From assembly GCF_008122525.1 (NCBI RefSeq), contig NZ_VSRV01000001.1, forward strand, positions 1,488,001 to 1,552,000: 64,000 nt of DNA. The letters run 5' to 3'. Made by a program: the position numbers and the translations under genes. This DNA comes from Marinomonas sp. IMCC 4694. Its GTDB lineage: Bacteria; Pseudomonadota; Gammaproteobacteria; Pseudomonadales; Marinomonadaceae. The notes below the pieces were generated by a model that saw only the letters and a list, made by a program, of their open reading frames with translations, was not told the DNA's origin and did no database searches. This document shows positions 1-7,624 of this stretch, in pieces (within the stretch, counting starts at the first letter, position 1; each line of letters begins with the position of its first letter).

Positions 1-1
1 G

Positions 2-157
2 TTGGTGATTCAGGGTAAAATCAATTTTTTTTCTGAGCTCTATGAGCCAATAGAGTTAAAAGAAGGTGACAGTGTGTATTATGATGCGACTATGGGGCAT
101 GCGGTTGTGTCGCTATCAGCAAAAGACGCCGAAATTTTGTGGGTTGTCGCTCGTTAA
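2..157 (+). CDS. C-terminal part of an XRE-family regulator with cupin sensor domain (5' end outside window)
   Basis: The frame is open from base 2 to a TAA at 155-157 and gives 51 residues. The text looks like the end of a cupin_2 barrel: it has the GDSVYYDA stretch, a following His in MGHAV, and a closing hydrophobic strand ILWVV. In known proteins this arrangement (GDxxYxxA...pHxxxN) closes the ligand-binding cupin of HTH_3/XRE regulators such as those controlling amine or amino-acid metabolism. The DNA-binding half lies outside the window, so the family call rests on the cupin tail alone and the regulator class is inference. Confidence 0.55.
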   Translation: MVIQGKINFFSELYEPIELKEGDSVYYDATMGHAVVSLSAKDAEILWVVAR

Positions 158-193
158 CATAGATTAAAAACATAAAAAAGGTTGTAGGAAATT

Positions 194-1540
194 ATGTCAC
201 AGTGGAGTGTAGCAAGTTGGAGAGAGAAAACGGCATTGCAGCAGCCAACTTACCCTAATGCAGAGCATCTGGCGCAAGTTGAGAGTACGCTTGGAAAAAT
301 GCCTCCTCTTGTTTTTGCTGGTGAGGCACGTCAGTTAAAACAAGCGTTGGCGCAAGTGGCTAATGGCCGGTCGTTTTTATTGCAAGGTGGTGATTGTGCC
401 GAAAGCTTTGCTGAATTTAACGCCAATACTATACGCGATACGTTTAAAGTGATGCTGCAGATGGCGGTGGTATTGACCTACGCGGGTAAATGTCCCGTGG
501 TCAAAGTGGGTCGTATGGCAGGGCAGTTTGCAAAGCCTCGTTCTGCCGACAATGAGACCGTTGGTGGTATTGAGCTTCCTAGTTATCGCGGTGACATCAT
601 TAACGGCATTGATTTCACTGAGCAAGCAAGAGTGCCAGACCCTGAGCGACTTGTGCAGGTTTACAATCAAAGCGCTTCTACTATGAATCTACTCAGAGCT
701 TTTGCTCAAGGTGGCTTTGCCGATTTGCATCAGGTACACCAGTGGAATTTAGATTTTTTGAACGCCAGTCCAGCGGGAAGTCGTTTTCAGGGTGTGGCCA
801 ATAAAATCGATGATGCTTTACAGTTTATGGAAGCATGCGGTATCGGCCCAGGCTTGGCGCAACTTAAAGAGACAGAGTTTTACACGTCTCACGAGGCGTT
901 ATTGTTGCCTTATGAGCAAGCTTTGACGCGTCAGGACAGTTTAACGGGTGGTTGGTATGATTGTTCGGCGCATATGTTGTGGATTGGTGATCGTACTCGC
1001 CAACTTGATGGAGCCCATGTAGAGTTTTTGCGCGGTGTGCAAAATCCAATTGGTGTCAAAGCGGGCCCTAGTATGGACCCAGAAGACTTATTGCGTTTGT
1101 GTGATGTTTTGAATCCAAAAAACGAAGCCGGTCGCTTAAACATTATTGTTCGAATGGGCGCGGATAAAGTGGAAGACGGCATGCCTAAGCTGATTCAAGC
1201 GATCCAGCGAGAAGGCAAACAGGTTGTCTGGAGCAGTGATCCAATGCATGGCAACACGGTTAAAGCGTCCACGGGGTATAAGACCCGCCGTGTTAACGAT
1301 GTGTTGAAAGAAGTTCAGCAGTTCTTTCAGGTTCATAATGCGGAGGGCAGTTATGCCGGTGGTGTGCATTTTGAAATGACAGGGCAAAATGTGACGGAAT
1401 GTGTTGGGGGGGCTTTTGAAGTGACGGAAGCGGATTTGGCCGACCGATATCACACCCATTGTGATCCGCGTCTCAACGCAGATCAGTCTTTGGAGTTAGC
1501 ATTCATGATTTCAGAGACCCTTAAAAAAGCACGTGCTTAA
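194..1540 (+). CDS. Class II 3-deoxy-7-phosphoheptulonate (DAHP) synthase
   Basis: The 448-residue protein condenses phosphoenolpyruvate with erythrose 4-phosphate, the first step of the shikimate pathway, in the cytoplasm. It belongs to the plant/actinobacterial-like class II (AroA-II) family rather than the AroFGH type. The metal-ligand cysteine lies in GGDCAESF (Cys about 68), followed by the KVGRMAGQFAKPRS substrate segment and the C-terminal GGVHFEMTGQNVTECVGG metal/active-site block. The length fits the family. An SD-like TAGGA lies 5 nt before the ATG, and a strong terminator follows. Allosteric behaviour cannot be read from the sequence. The gene stands alone, downstream of the regulator fragment. 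Confidence 0.95.
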   Translation: MSQWSVASWREKTALQQPTYPNAEHLAQVESTLGKMPPLVFAGEARQLKQALAQVANGRSFLLQGGDCAESFAEFNANTIRDTFKVMLQMAVVLTYAGKCPVVKVGRMAGQFAKPRSADNETVGGIELPSYRGDIINGIDFTEQARVPDPERLVQVYNQSASTMNLLRAFAQGGFADLHQVHQWNLDFLNASPAGSRFQGVANKIDDALQFMEACGIGPGLAQLKETEFYTSHEALLLPYEQALTRQDSLTGGWYDCSAHMLWIGDRTRQLDGAHVEFLRGVQNPIGVKAGPSMDPEDLLRLCDVLNPKNEAGRLNIIVRMGADKVEDGMPKLIQAIQREGKQVVWSSDPMHGNTVKASTGYKTRRVNDVLKEVQQFFQVHNAEGSYAGGVHFEMTGQNVTECVGGAFEVTEADLADRYHTHCDPRLNADQSLELAFMISETLKKARA

Positions 1541-1590
1541 TGAAAAAACGAGTAATCGTTGTTTTTTTAGCCAGCTAGATCATGATGCAA

Positions 1591-1625
1591 AAAAACTCAG
1601 TTAGTTCGCTAACTGAGTTTTTTTT
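1591..1625. terminator. Bidirectional intrinsic terminator
   Basis: A perfect 14-bp inverted repeat (arms 1591-1604 and 1609-1622, loop TTCG) with A-rich left and T-rich right flanks. It can end both the DAHP synthase transcript and the converging GIY-YIG gene. Confidence 0.9.
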
Positions 1626-1646
1626 GGTCTTTATATGTGACGCAGA

Positions 1647-2348
1647 TTAGCTCTTGCGTCGTCGGAAAGCCGATGTGGCCGATTTTGACGTTACATCAAT
1701 TTTTGCCATGATCAGTGCCATTTCCTCAGCTTCGGCCTGCTGTTGTGATTTTAGTGTCTCTTCACGTTCTTTTTTTGCCGTCTTCTCGGCCGCACTGAGC
1801 ATTTTTTGAATACTCGCTTTGCTTTTTGTGCGCGGTGGGGCTTTTTTCTTTTCTGTGACCGTTGTTATTGTCGGTGTTCCCAATCGTTCTTCACCAATCA
1901 GTTCGCCAAAAAATGACTTGGCTGTCGGTGCTGGCTCAGTGGTTTTTTTGGGTAATTCAACGGTTTTTTTTACCGCGGCTTTACGTGTTTTCTTTGGTTG
2001 CTCGGCGGTAGAAACACCGTTGGCATCAAAAAGTGCTTTCTTACCAGTATTTAAATTCGTGGCTTTCTCGGCGGTTTGTGCAATCTTGTAACCGCGTAGA
2101 CTTTCGCCATTATAGATAGAGATATAATCCGTTTCTAGCTCATAAAGCTCTTGTTTATCACTGGTTTCATACAGCTCTTCAACGGTAAAAGCGTCAATGC
2201 CATTTTCCCTAATGTCATTGTACAGTGGAAAATCCAGACCTTCGTTTGATGCTTCAACGTATTGCTCGAATCGCTGAAAGCCGCTGTTAAAGGAAGTGCC
2301 AATATAGTGCTTCCCGGAGATATTATTTGTGATTCTAAAAACGACCAA
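1647..2348 (-). CDS. GIY-YIG nuclease-domain protein with Lys-rich tail
   Basis: The 233 residues divide in two. Residues 1-90 resemble a GIY-YIG domain: the first strand VFRIT stands where GIY normally is, then the YIG tripeptide in KHYIGTS, FPLYNDIRENG, and an ELETDYISIYN helix with the acidic position. Residues 100-233 are low-complexity Lys/Ala/Thr/Glu, probably disordered and nucleic-acid binding. The start is TTG: an AGAGG sits 8 nt upstream and a stop lies just before it, so the domain begins at once. GIY-YIG proteins cut DNA in homing, repair or restriction; which applies here is unknown. The GIY half of the motif is not canonical, so catalysis is uncertain. Confidence 0.6.
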   Translation of the reverse strand: MVVFRITNNISGKHYIGTSFNSGFQRFEQYVEASNEGLDFPLYNDIRENGIDAFTVEELYETSDKQELYELETDYISIYNGESLRGYKIAQTAEKATNLNTGKKALFDANGVSTAEQPKKTRKAAVKKTVELPKKTTEPAPTAKSFFGELIGEERLGTPTITTVTEKKKAPPRTKSKASIQKMLSAAEKTAKKEREETLKSQQQAEAEEMALIMAKIDVTSKSATSAFRRRKS

Positions 2349-2441
2349 AATCGCTGCCTCTTACGTAATGTCTTTTTAATAGCGCACAACACCCATTTAT
2401 TTGGAGTGACCCAAATGTGAATGGGGTTATAAAGAATAGGG

Positions 2442-3068
2442 TTAGTGTTTTACGACGATGTTAAGGCCGTCACGAACATTCAAATGAACATTCTCAACGC
2501 GTTTGTCATTCGCAATTAAGCGATTGACTTGGTTGACAGCAACATCGCTGTTTTCTTTCGGGTCCAGAACTCGACCTTGCCATAGTGAATTATCAATGAT
2601 AATAAGGCCACCAGATCGCACGAGCGGCATCACCGCTTCGTAGTAATTCAGGTAGTTGCGTTTATCGGCATCAATAAAAACAAGGTCAAATTCACCCTCT
2701 AATGACTTGATTGTATCAAGAGCGGGGCCAAAAATCGGTTTGATTTTGTTACCGTGCTCGCTACGATCAAAAAAGGATTGAGCAAATTCAATTGCTCTGG
2801 GGTTTGTTTCACAACAAATAAGCTCACCATCACATGGCATACCTTCAGCAATGGAAAGCGCAGAATAGCCAGTAAACATGCCAATTTCTAAAGCGCGTTT
2901 GGGTTGAGCTATTTTTGTCAAAAGTTTCAGCGTACGGCCAATGGTTTTTCCTGATAACTTGTCTGGGTAGCCCATATCTGAGTAGGTCTTTGCAACCAGC
3001 TCAATTAACAGGTCGGGTTCTGCTTGAGTTGTCTCAATGCAGTAGTCGTCAAGAGTAGTAAGATCCAT
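2442..3068 (-). CDS. SAM-dependent O-methyltransferase (CCoAOMT-like family)
   Basis: The 208-residue Rossmann methyltransferase is of the metal-dependent catechol/caffeoyl-CoA O-methyltransferase family. Visible are motif I EIGMFTGYSALSIA (SAM loop), the metal and substrate aspartates in FDLVFIDADKRNYLNYYE, and IIIDNSLW. The family methylates catechol-type hydroxyls; the substrate here is unknown. An AAAAGG lies just before the ATG. It is transcribed away from thrS, as a single gene converging with nothing close by. A paralogue with the same motifs lies at 35848-36552. Confidence 0.85.
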   Translation of the reverse strand: MDLTTLDDYCIETTQAEPDLLIELVAKTYSDMGYPDKLSGKTIGRTLKLLTKIAQPKRALEIGMFTGYSALSIAEGMPCDGELICCETNPRAIEFAQSFFDRSEHGNKIKPIFGPALDTIKSLEGEFDLVFIDADKRNYLNYYEAVMPLVRSGGLIIIDNSLWQGRVLDPKENSDVAVNQVNRLIANDKRVENVHLNVRDGLNIVVKH

Positions 3069-3260
3069 ATGGCCTTTTAATAGATAAAGTCTGTGTTAAC
3101 GAGCGGCAATTTTACTCTGCACGCAGAGAATGTCTATGGTTTAAAGGCAGAAAAAGGGCTTGATTTTTGCGAATGACGTATAAGCGTCGGTTAAATCAGT
3201 CATTAAATTAGATTCGCATGAATAAGTGAAAAATGCTAATTTATGTCCTGAAATTTACAT

Positions 3261-3281
3261 GTGCTCTTTGGTATGGAGCAC
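3261..3281 (+). promoter_or_regulatory. Candidate thrS translational operator (tRNA-Thr anticodon-arm mimic)
   Basis: Arms 3261-3267 and 3275-3281 form a 7-bp stem (one G-U) closing a 7-nt loop TTGGTAT. Read as an anticodon loop it gives U33, anticodon GGU (threonine) and a purine at 37. The hairpin ends 24 nt before the thrS ATG, just upstream of the GGGG-type ribosome-binding site. In E. coli, ThrRS represses its own mRNA by binding such a mimic. The structure is seen; the function is inferred. Confidence 0.6.
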
Positions 3282-3305
3282 CACTGACTCCGATAGGGGA
3301 ATAAA

Positions 3306-5243
3306 ATGCCTGTAATTACATTGCCTGATGGCAGCCAACGTTCTTTTTCAAACCCTGTTACTGTGTTGCAAGTTGCCGAGGATATTGGTCCTGGTTTAGC
3401 GAAAGCAACGATTGCGGGTCGTATTAATGGTGTTCTCGTTGACGCTTGTGAGCTGATTTATGACGATGCTGAATTAAGTATTGTTACCGGCAAAGAGGCG
3501 CAGGGCGTAGAGATCATTCGTCACTCGTTTGCTCACCTTGTGGGTCATGCTGTTAAGCAACTTTATCCGACATCGAAAATGGCCATTGGCCCGGTGATAG
3601 ACGAAGGCTTTTATTACGATATAGCCTACGAGCGTCCTTTTACGCCAGAAGACTTAGCGGCTATTGAAAAGCGCATTGCTGAGCTCGTTAAAACGGACTA
3701 TGACGTTGTTAAAAAAATGACGCCAGTGGCTCAAGCCCGTGCACAATTTATTGAGCGTGGTGAAACCTATAAAGTCGCTTTGATTGATGATATGGATGAC
3801 TCCGTTAAGGAAGTCGGTTTATATCATCATGAAGAATACATGGACATGTGTCGTGGTCCTCACGTGCCGAACACACGCGTACTTCGTCATTTTAAATTGA
3901 TGAAATTGGCGGGTGCGTATTGGCGTGGTGACTCCAGCAATGAGCAGTTGCAGCGCATTTATGGCACGGCTTGGAACGATAAAAAAGACTTAAAAAATTA
4001 CCTAACGCGCATTGAAGAAGCTGAGAAGCGAGACCACCGTAAATTAGGTAAAAAACTGGATTTCTTCCATCTTCAAGAAGAAGCGCCGGGCATGGTTTTT
4101 TGGCACCCTAAGGGCTGGCGTTTGTATCAAGTTGTTGAGCAATACATGCGCCAAAAACAACTTGATAATAACTACCAAGAAGTGAAAACACCTCAGATTG
4201 TAGATCGAGTGCTTTGGGAAAAATCCGGGCATTGGGGTAAGTATCATGAAAACATGTTTACGACGCATTCTGAAAACCGTGATTACGCTGTTAAGCCAAT
4301 GAACTGCCCTTGTCATATCCAAGTGTATAATCAAGGGCTAAAAAGTTACCGTGATTTACCGTTCCGCATGGCGGAATTTGGTTCTTGTCACCGCAACGAG
4401 CCTTCTGGTGCATTGCATGGCATTATGCGTGTGCGTAACTTTGTGCAAGACGATGGGCACATTTTTGTTACCGAAGGGCAAATTCAGCAAGAAGTGTCTG
4501 AATTCATAGACTTGTTGCACGAAGTGTATGCCGACTTTGGTTTTGATAACATTATTTACCGTCTATCTACTCGACCTGAGCAGCGAGTCGGTTCAGATGA
4601 GGTTTGGGATAAAGCTGAAAAGGCCTTGTCTGAAGCGTTGGACTCTGCGCAGTTGGAGTGGGAAGAGCTTCCCGGTGAAGGGGCTTTTTATGGCCCTAAA
4701 ATTGAGTTCTCTCTCAAAGACGCCATTGGGCGTGTTTGGCAATGTGGTACGATACAAGTCGACTTTTCAATGCCAACCCGTCTTGGTGCGCAATATGTTT
4801 CAGAAGATGGCTCTCGTCAAACCCCCGTTATGTTGCACCGTGCGATTGTAGGATCGCTAGAGCGATTTATCGGTATTTTGATAGAAGAGACAGAAGGTGC
4901 CTTTCCGGTCTGGCTTGCACCAGAACAAGTTGTTATTATGAACATAACCGATCGCCAAGCAGACTATTGTGCTGATTTGGAAAAAAGATTGAATTCAAAT
5001 GGCTTTAGAGCAAAACTTGACTTGAGAAACGAGAAGATCGGGTTTAAAATCCGCGAGCATACTCTTCAACGAGTGCCGTACATGATTGTCGTTGGTGATA
5101 AAGAGGTCGAACAGCAACAAGTTGCCGTTCGTACTCGTACTGGTGATGATCTTGGAGTGATGAGTATTTCCGATTTTGAAGAATTGCTTCAACAAGAAAT
5201 TGCTCGCCGTAGCCGTAAACAAGAAGTGGAGATAGTACTATAA
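3306..5243 (+). CDS. thrS: Threonyl-tRNA synthetase
   Basis: The enzyme charges tRNA-Thr and hydrolyses mischarged Ser-tRNA-Thr. The 645 residues match the bacterial length (about 640). In order: an N-terminal TGS domain (about 1-60); an editing domain with the HSFAHLVGHAV zinc-type motif (about 72-81) and CRGPH (about 182); a class II catalytic core with the zinc cysteine in MNCPCH (about 334), motif 2 at FRMAEFGSCHRNEPSG and motif 3 near MLHRAIVGSLERF; and the C-terminal anticodon-binding domain from about 540. It heads the operon running to ihfA. Its TAA overlaps the proposed infC start codon. Confidence 0.98.
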   Translation: MPVITLPDGSQRSFSNPVTVLQVAEDIGPGLAKATIAGRINGVLVDACELIYDDAELSIVTGKEAQGVEIIRHSFAHLVGHAVKQLYPTSKMAIGPVIDEGFYYDIAYERPFTPEDLAAIEKRIAELVKTDYDVVKKMTPVAQARAQFIERGETYKVALIDDMDDSVKEVGLYHHEEYMDMCRGPHVPNTRVLRHFKLMKLAGAYWRGDSSNEQLQRIYGTAWNDKKDLKNYLTRIEEAEKRDHRKLGKKLDFFHLQEEAPGMVFWHPKGWRLYQVVEQYMRQKQLDNNYQEVKTPQIVDRVLWEKSGHWGKYHENMFTTHSENRDYAVKPMNCPCHIQVYNQGLKSYRDLPFRMAEFGSCHRNEPSGALHGIMRVRNFVQDDGHIFVTEGQIQQEVSEFIDLLHEVYADFGFDNIIYRLSTRPEQRVGSDEVWDKAEKALSEALDSAQLEWEELPGEGAFYGPKIEFSLKDAIGRVWQCGTIQVDFSMPTRLGAQYVSEDGSRQTPVMLHRAIVGSLERFIGILIEETEGAFPVWLAPEQVVIMNITDRQADYCADLEKRLNSNGFRAKLDLRNEKIGFKIREHTLQRVPYMIVVGDKEVEQQQVAVRTRTGDDLGVMSISDFEELLQQEIARRSRKQEVEIVL

Positions 5244-5785
5244 AAGGTAATATGAATCGTGGACGTACCGCTAGTAAGCAGCGTCCTCTAATAAACGAGA
5301 ACATTCGAGCTACCGAAGTGCGCTTAATTGCAGCCGACGGTGAACAAGTTGGCGTTGTCTCTCTTGAAGAGGCTCTAAAGGCAGCTCAAGAAGCTACTTT
5401 AGATTTAGTGCAAATTGCTGATTCAGATCCGATTGTTTGCAAAATAATGGACTACGGTAAGCATATTTTTGAAGCGAAAAAAGCGAAAGCTGCGCAAAAG
5501 AAAAATGCGAAACAAATTCAAGTTAAAGAAATGAAATTCCGTCCAGGGACGGAGGAAGGGGATTATCAGGTAAAACTCCGCAACCTGATACGTTTCCTTG
5601 AAGGCGGGGATAAGGCTAAGGTGTCGTTACGATACCGCGGTCGTGAAATGGCCCATCAGGAGCTTGGTATGCAGCTTATGAGTCGAGTCGCTCAAGACTT
5701 GGATCCATACGGTGCAGTAGAGCAAGCTGCGAAAATGGAAGGTCGTCAATTGACTATGGTGCTAGGCCCCAAAAAGAAGAAGTAA
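5240..5785 (+). CDS. infC: Translation initiation factor IF-3, proposed AUA start
   Basis: IF-3 binds the 30S subunit and rejects non-standard start codons. The body has the IF-3 N domain (INENIRATEVRLI, MDYGK at about 70) and C domain (KEMKFRPG, the SLRYRGREM block). An in-frame ATG exists at 5252, but its only upstream purines (AAGG) are 4 nt away. The ATA at 5240 has GGAG 8 nt upstream and gives an N-terminus IKGNM, matching the Ile-Lys start of E. coli (AUU) and Pseudomonas IF-3. It would overlap the thrS stop codon. Rare-start autoregulation of infC is well established; AUA use here is inference. The coding region from 5252 on is certain. Confidence 0.9.
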   Translation: MKGNMNRGRTASKQRPLINENIRATEVRLIAADGEQVGVVSLEEALKAAQEATLDLVQIADSDPIVCKIMDYGKHIFEAKKAKAAQKKNAKQIQVKEMKFRPGTEEGDYQVKLRNLIRFLEGGDKAKVSLRYRGREMAHQELGMQLMSRVAQDLDPYGAVEQAAKMEGRQLTMVLGPKKKK

Positions 5786-5798
5786 TTCTAAATAATTT

Positions 5799-5824
5799 GC
5801 GTTAAGTGCTTAGGCTCTTAATGC
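5799..5824 (+). promoter_or_regulatory. Hairpin between infC and rpmI, possible attenuator
   Basis: Arms GCGTTAAG (5799-5806) and CTTAATGC (5817-5824) pair with one G-U, and TTTTATTATTAT follows at once. It could be a weak intrinsic terminator tuning rpmI-rplT or part of an L20-type control region; the sequence does not decide between these. Confidence 0.4.
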
Positions 5825-5877
5825 TTTTATTATTATGAAATTACACTAACATTAACGAATGCGAGAGTGGTTTTATC

Positions 5878-6072
5878 ATGTCCAAAATTAAGTCACACAG
5901 TGGCGCAGCAAAGCGCTTCAAACGTACCGCGAATGGTTTTAAGCATAAGCAGTCTCATACTAGTCACATTTTGACTAAGAAATCGACTAAGCGTAAGCGT
6001 CATCTTCGTTCTATGAACCAGATTGCGCAAAGTGACAAAGCGTTAATTGTACGCATGTTGCCATACATCTAA
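5878..6072 (+). CDS. rpmI: 50S ribosomal protein L35
   Basis: The 64-residue, strongly basic protein begins MSKIKSHSGAAKRFKRTANG and ends MLPYI, the usual L35 pattern and length. It binds 23S rRNA in the large subunit. It lies between infC and rplT, as in most bacteria, with a GAGAGTGG purine run before the ATG. In E. coli this message is where L20 represses translation of both genes; no clear pseudoknot could be verified by eye here. Confidence 0.97.
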   Translation: MSKIKSHSGAAKRFKRTANGFKHKQSHTSHILTKKSTKRKRHLRSMNQIAQSDKALIVRMLPYI

Positions 6073-6119
6073 GTCTCGATTTTTTAGTTCATTAATTTTA
6101 TTAGTATAAGGTTTATATT

Positions 6120-6476
6120 ATGCCTCGCGTAAAACGTGGTGTTCAGGCTCGTCGCCGTCACAAGAAGATTTTAAAGCAAGCTAAAGGTTACTACGGTGCA
6201 CGTAGCCGTGTATTTCGTGTAGCGAAACAAGCTGTTATCAAAGCTGGTCAGTATCAGTACCGTGACCGTCGTCAGCGTAAACGTCAATTCCGCGCATTGT
6301 GGATTGCTCGTATTAACGCGGCTGCACGTATCAATGGTCTTTCTTACAGCCGTTTCATTGCTGGCTTGAAACAAGCTGCCATTGAAATTGACCGTAAGGT
6401 TTTGGCTGACCTAGCTGTGTACGAGAAAGAAGTGTTTGCTGCTATCGTTGAAAAAGCGAAAGCAAGCTTGGCTTAA
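6120..6476 (+). CDS. rplT: 50S ribosomal protein L20
   Basis: The 118-residue basic protein begins MPRVKRGVQARRRHKKIL with KGYYGARSRVFR close behind, and its C-terminal globular part includes NGLSYSRFI. Length and text match L20, an early 23S rRNA assembly protein and, in E. coli, the autoregulator of this operon. It follows rpmI by 47 bp. A hairpin terminator lies in the 129-bp gap to pheS, so read-through into pheST is probably partial. Confidence 0.97.
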   Translation: MPRVKRGVQARRRHKKILKQAKGYYGARSRVFRVAKQAVIKAGQYQYRDRRQRKRQFRALWIARINAAARINGLSYSRFIAGLKQAAIEIDRKVLADLAVYEKEVFAAIVEKAKASLA

Positions 6477-6553
6477 TTTCTGACGTAGCCTTAGGGTGAT
6501 TTGTTTAAGTTGGATTTTGTCTAATTAAAATGAATAGCTCAATGCAGTCTTTG

Positions 6554-6594
6554 ATAGGGGAAGAGCCAATGGTTCTTCCCCTATTTTATTTTTT
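6554..6594 (+). terminator. Terminator hairpin in the pheST leader
   Basis: A 14-bp stem (6554-6567 with 6571-6584, loop AAT, one G-U) is followed by TTTATTTTTT. It ends 12 nt before the pheS start and overlaps the approach to the GGAG ribosome-binding site. In E. coli pheST is controlled by attenuation at a comparable place, but no upstream Phe-rich leader peptide was found here. Confidence 0.75.
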
Positions 6595-6605
6595 GGAGTG
6601 TGTAA

Positions 6606-7601
6606 ATGGAGAACCTAAAACAGATTCTTGCGGATGCGCTTAGCGCGGTCGCTGCGTCTGAAAGTGAGTCTGCGCTAGACGATGTTCGTGTGCATTATTT
6701 AGGCAAAAAAGGCGCACTAACGGCTTTGCTCAAACAGTTAGGCAATGTGTCTGCTGAAGACCGGCCGAAATTTGGTCAGCTTGTTAACGAGGCGAAAGAC
6801 CAAGTTCAGGAAAAAATCACTGAACACAAAGCGGTGTTAGCTGCGGCAGCGTTGAATGCCAAGTTGGCGACAGAAACGATTGATATTTCTCTTTCTGGTA
6901 AAGGCCAAGAAGTGGGCGGTTTGCACCCAGTGACTCGAACTATGGAGCGTATTGAGACTTTTTTTCGTGGTATCGGTTTCGATGTGGCAGCAGGCCCAGA
7001 GATTGAAGACGACTACCATAACTTTGAAGCCTTAAACATTCCCGCGCACCATCCCGCGCGTGCTATGCAAGATACCTTCTATTTCAATCCAACCACTGTA
7101 CTTAGAACCCATACATCTCCGGTTCAGGTGCGTACTATGGAAACCAGCCAACCGCCGATCCGCATTATTTGTCCGGGCCGAGTGTATCGTTGTGATTCAG
7201 ACCAGACACATACTCCTATGTTTCATCAGGTCGAAGGTCTATTGATTGACGAGAATATTTCTTTTGCGGATCTGAAAGGCATCTTGCAACAGTTTTTAAA
7301 TGTCTTTTTTGAAGATGACTTGAAAGTCCGCTTCCGCCCTAGTTATTTCCCCTTCACTGAACCTTCTATCGAAGTGGATATTATGCGTACCAACAGCAAG
7401 GGTGAAGAGTCATGGTTGGAAGTTTTAGGCTGTGGCATGGTTCACCCCAAGGTGCTTGAAATGTCAGGTATCGATTCTGAAAAATATACAGGTTTTGCCT
7501 TTGGTATGGGCGTTGAGCGTTTTGCCATGCTGCGCTACAAAGTAGACGACTTACGTATGTTTTTCGAGAATGATTTGCGCTTCCTTAAACAGTTCAAGTA
7601 A
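6606..7601 (+). CDS. pheS: Phenylalanyl-tRNA synthetase alpha subunit
   Basis: This is the catalytic alpha chain of the (alpha-beta)2 PheRS. The 331 residues match the bacterial form (about 327-339). An N-terminal coiled-coil (1-90) precedes the class II core: motif 1 near HPVTRTMERIETFF, motif 2 around CPGRVYRCDSDQTHTPMFHQ, and motif 3 GFAFGMGVERFAML close to the C-terminus. A GGAG ribosome-binding site lies 8 nt upstream. It sits 23 bp before pheT; the two are cotranscribed and probably also receive read-through from rplT past the leader hairpin. Confidence 0.98.
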   Translation: MENLKQILADALSAVAASESESALDDVRVHYLGKKGALTALLKQLGNVSAEDRPKFGQLVNEAKDQVQEKITEHKAVLAAAALNAKLATETIDISLSGKGQEVGGLHPVTRTMERIETFFRGIGFDVAAGPEIEDDYHNFEALNIPAHHPARAMQDTFYFNPTTVLRTHTSPVQVRTMETSQPPIRIICPGRVYRCDSDQTHTPMFHQVEGLLIDENISFADLKGILQQFLNVFFEDDLKVRFRPSYFPFTEPSIEVDIMRTNSKGEESWLEVLGCGMVHPKVLEMSGIDSEKYTGFAFGMGVERFAMLRYKVDDLRMFFENDLRFLKQFK

Positions 7602-7624
7602 ACCAGTTGACCTAGGGTGTTGTT

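Noticed and set aside
6531..6640. Possible pheST leader peptide from ATG 6531
   Set aside because: Its few Phe/Tyr codons lie in the terminator T-tract and not before it, so it cannot drive classical attenuation; no ribosome-binding site.
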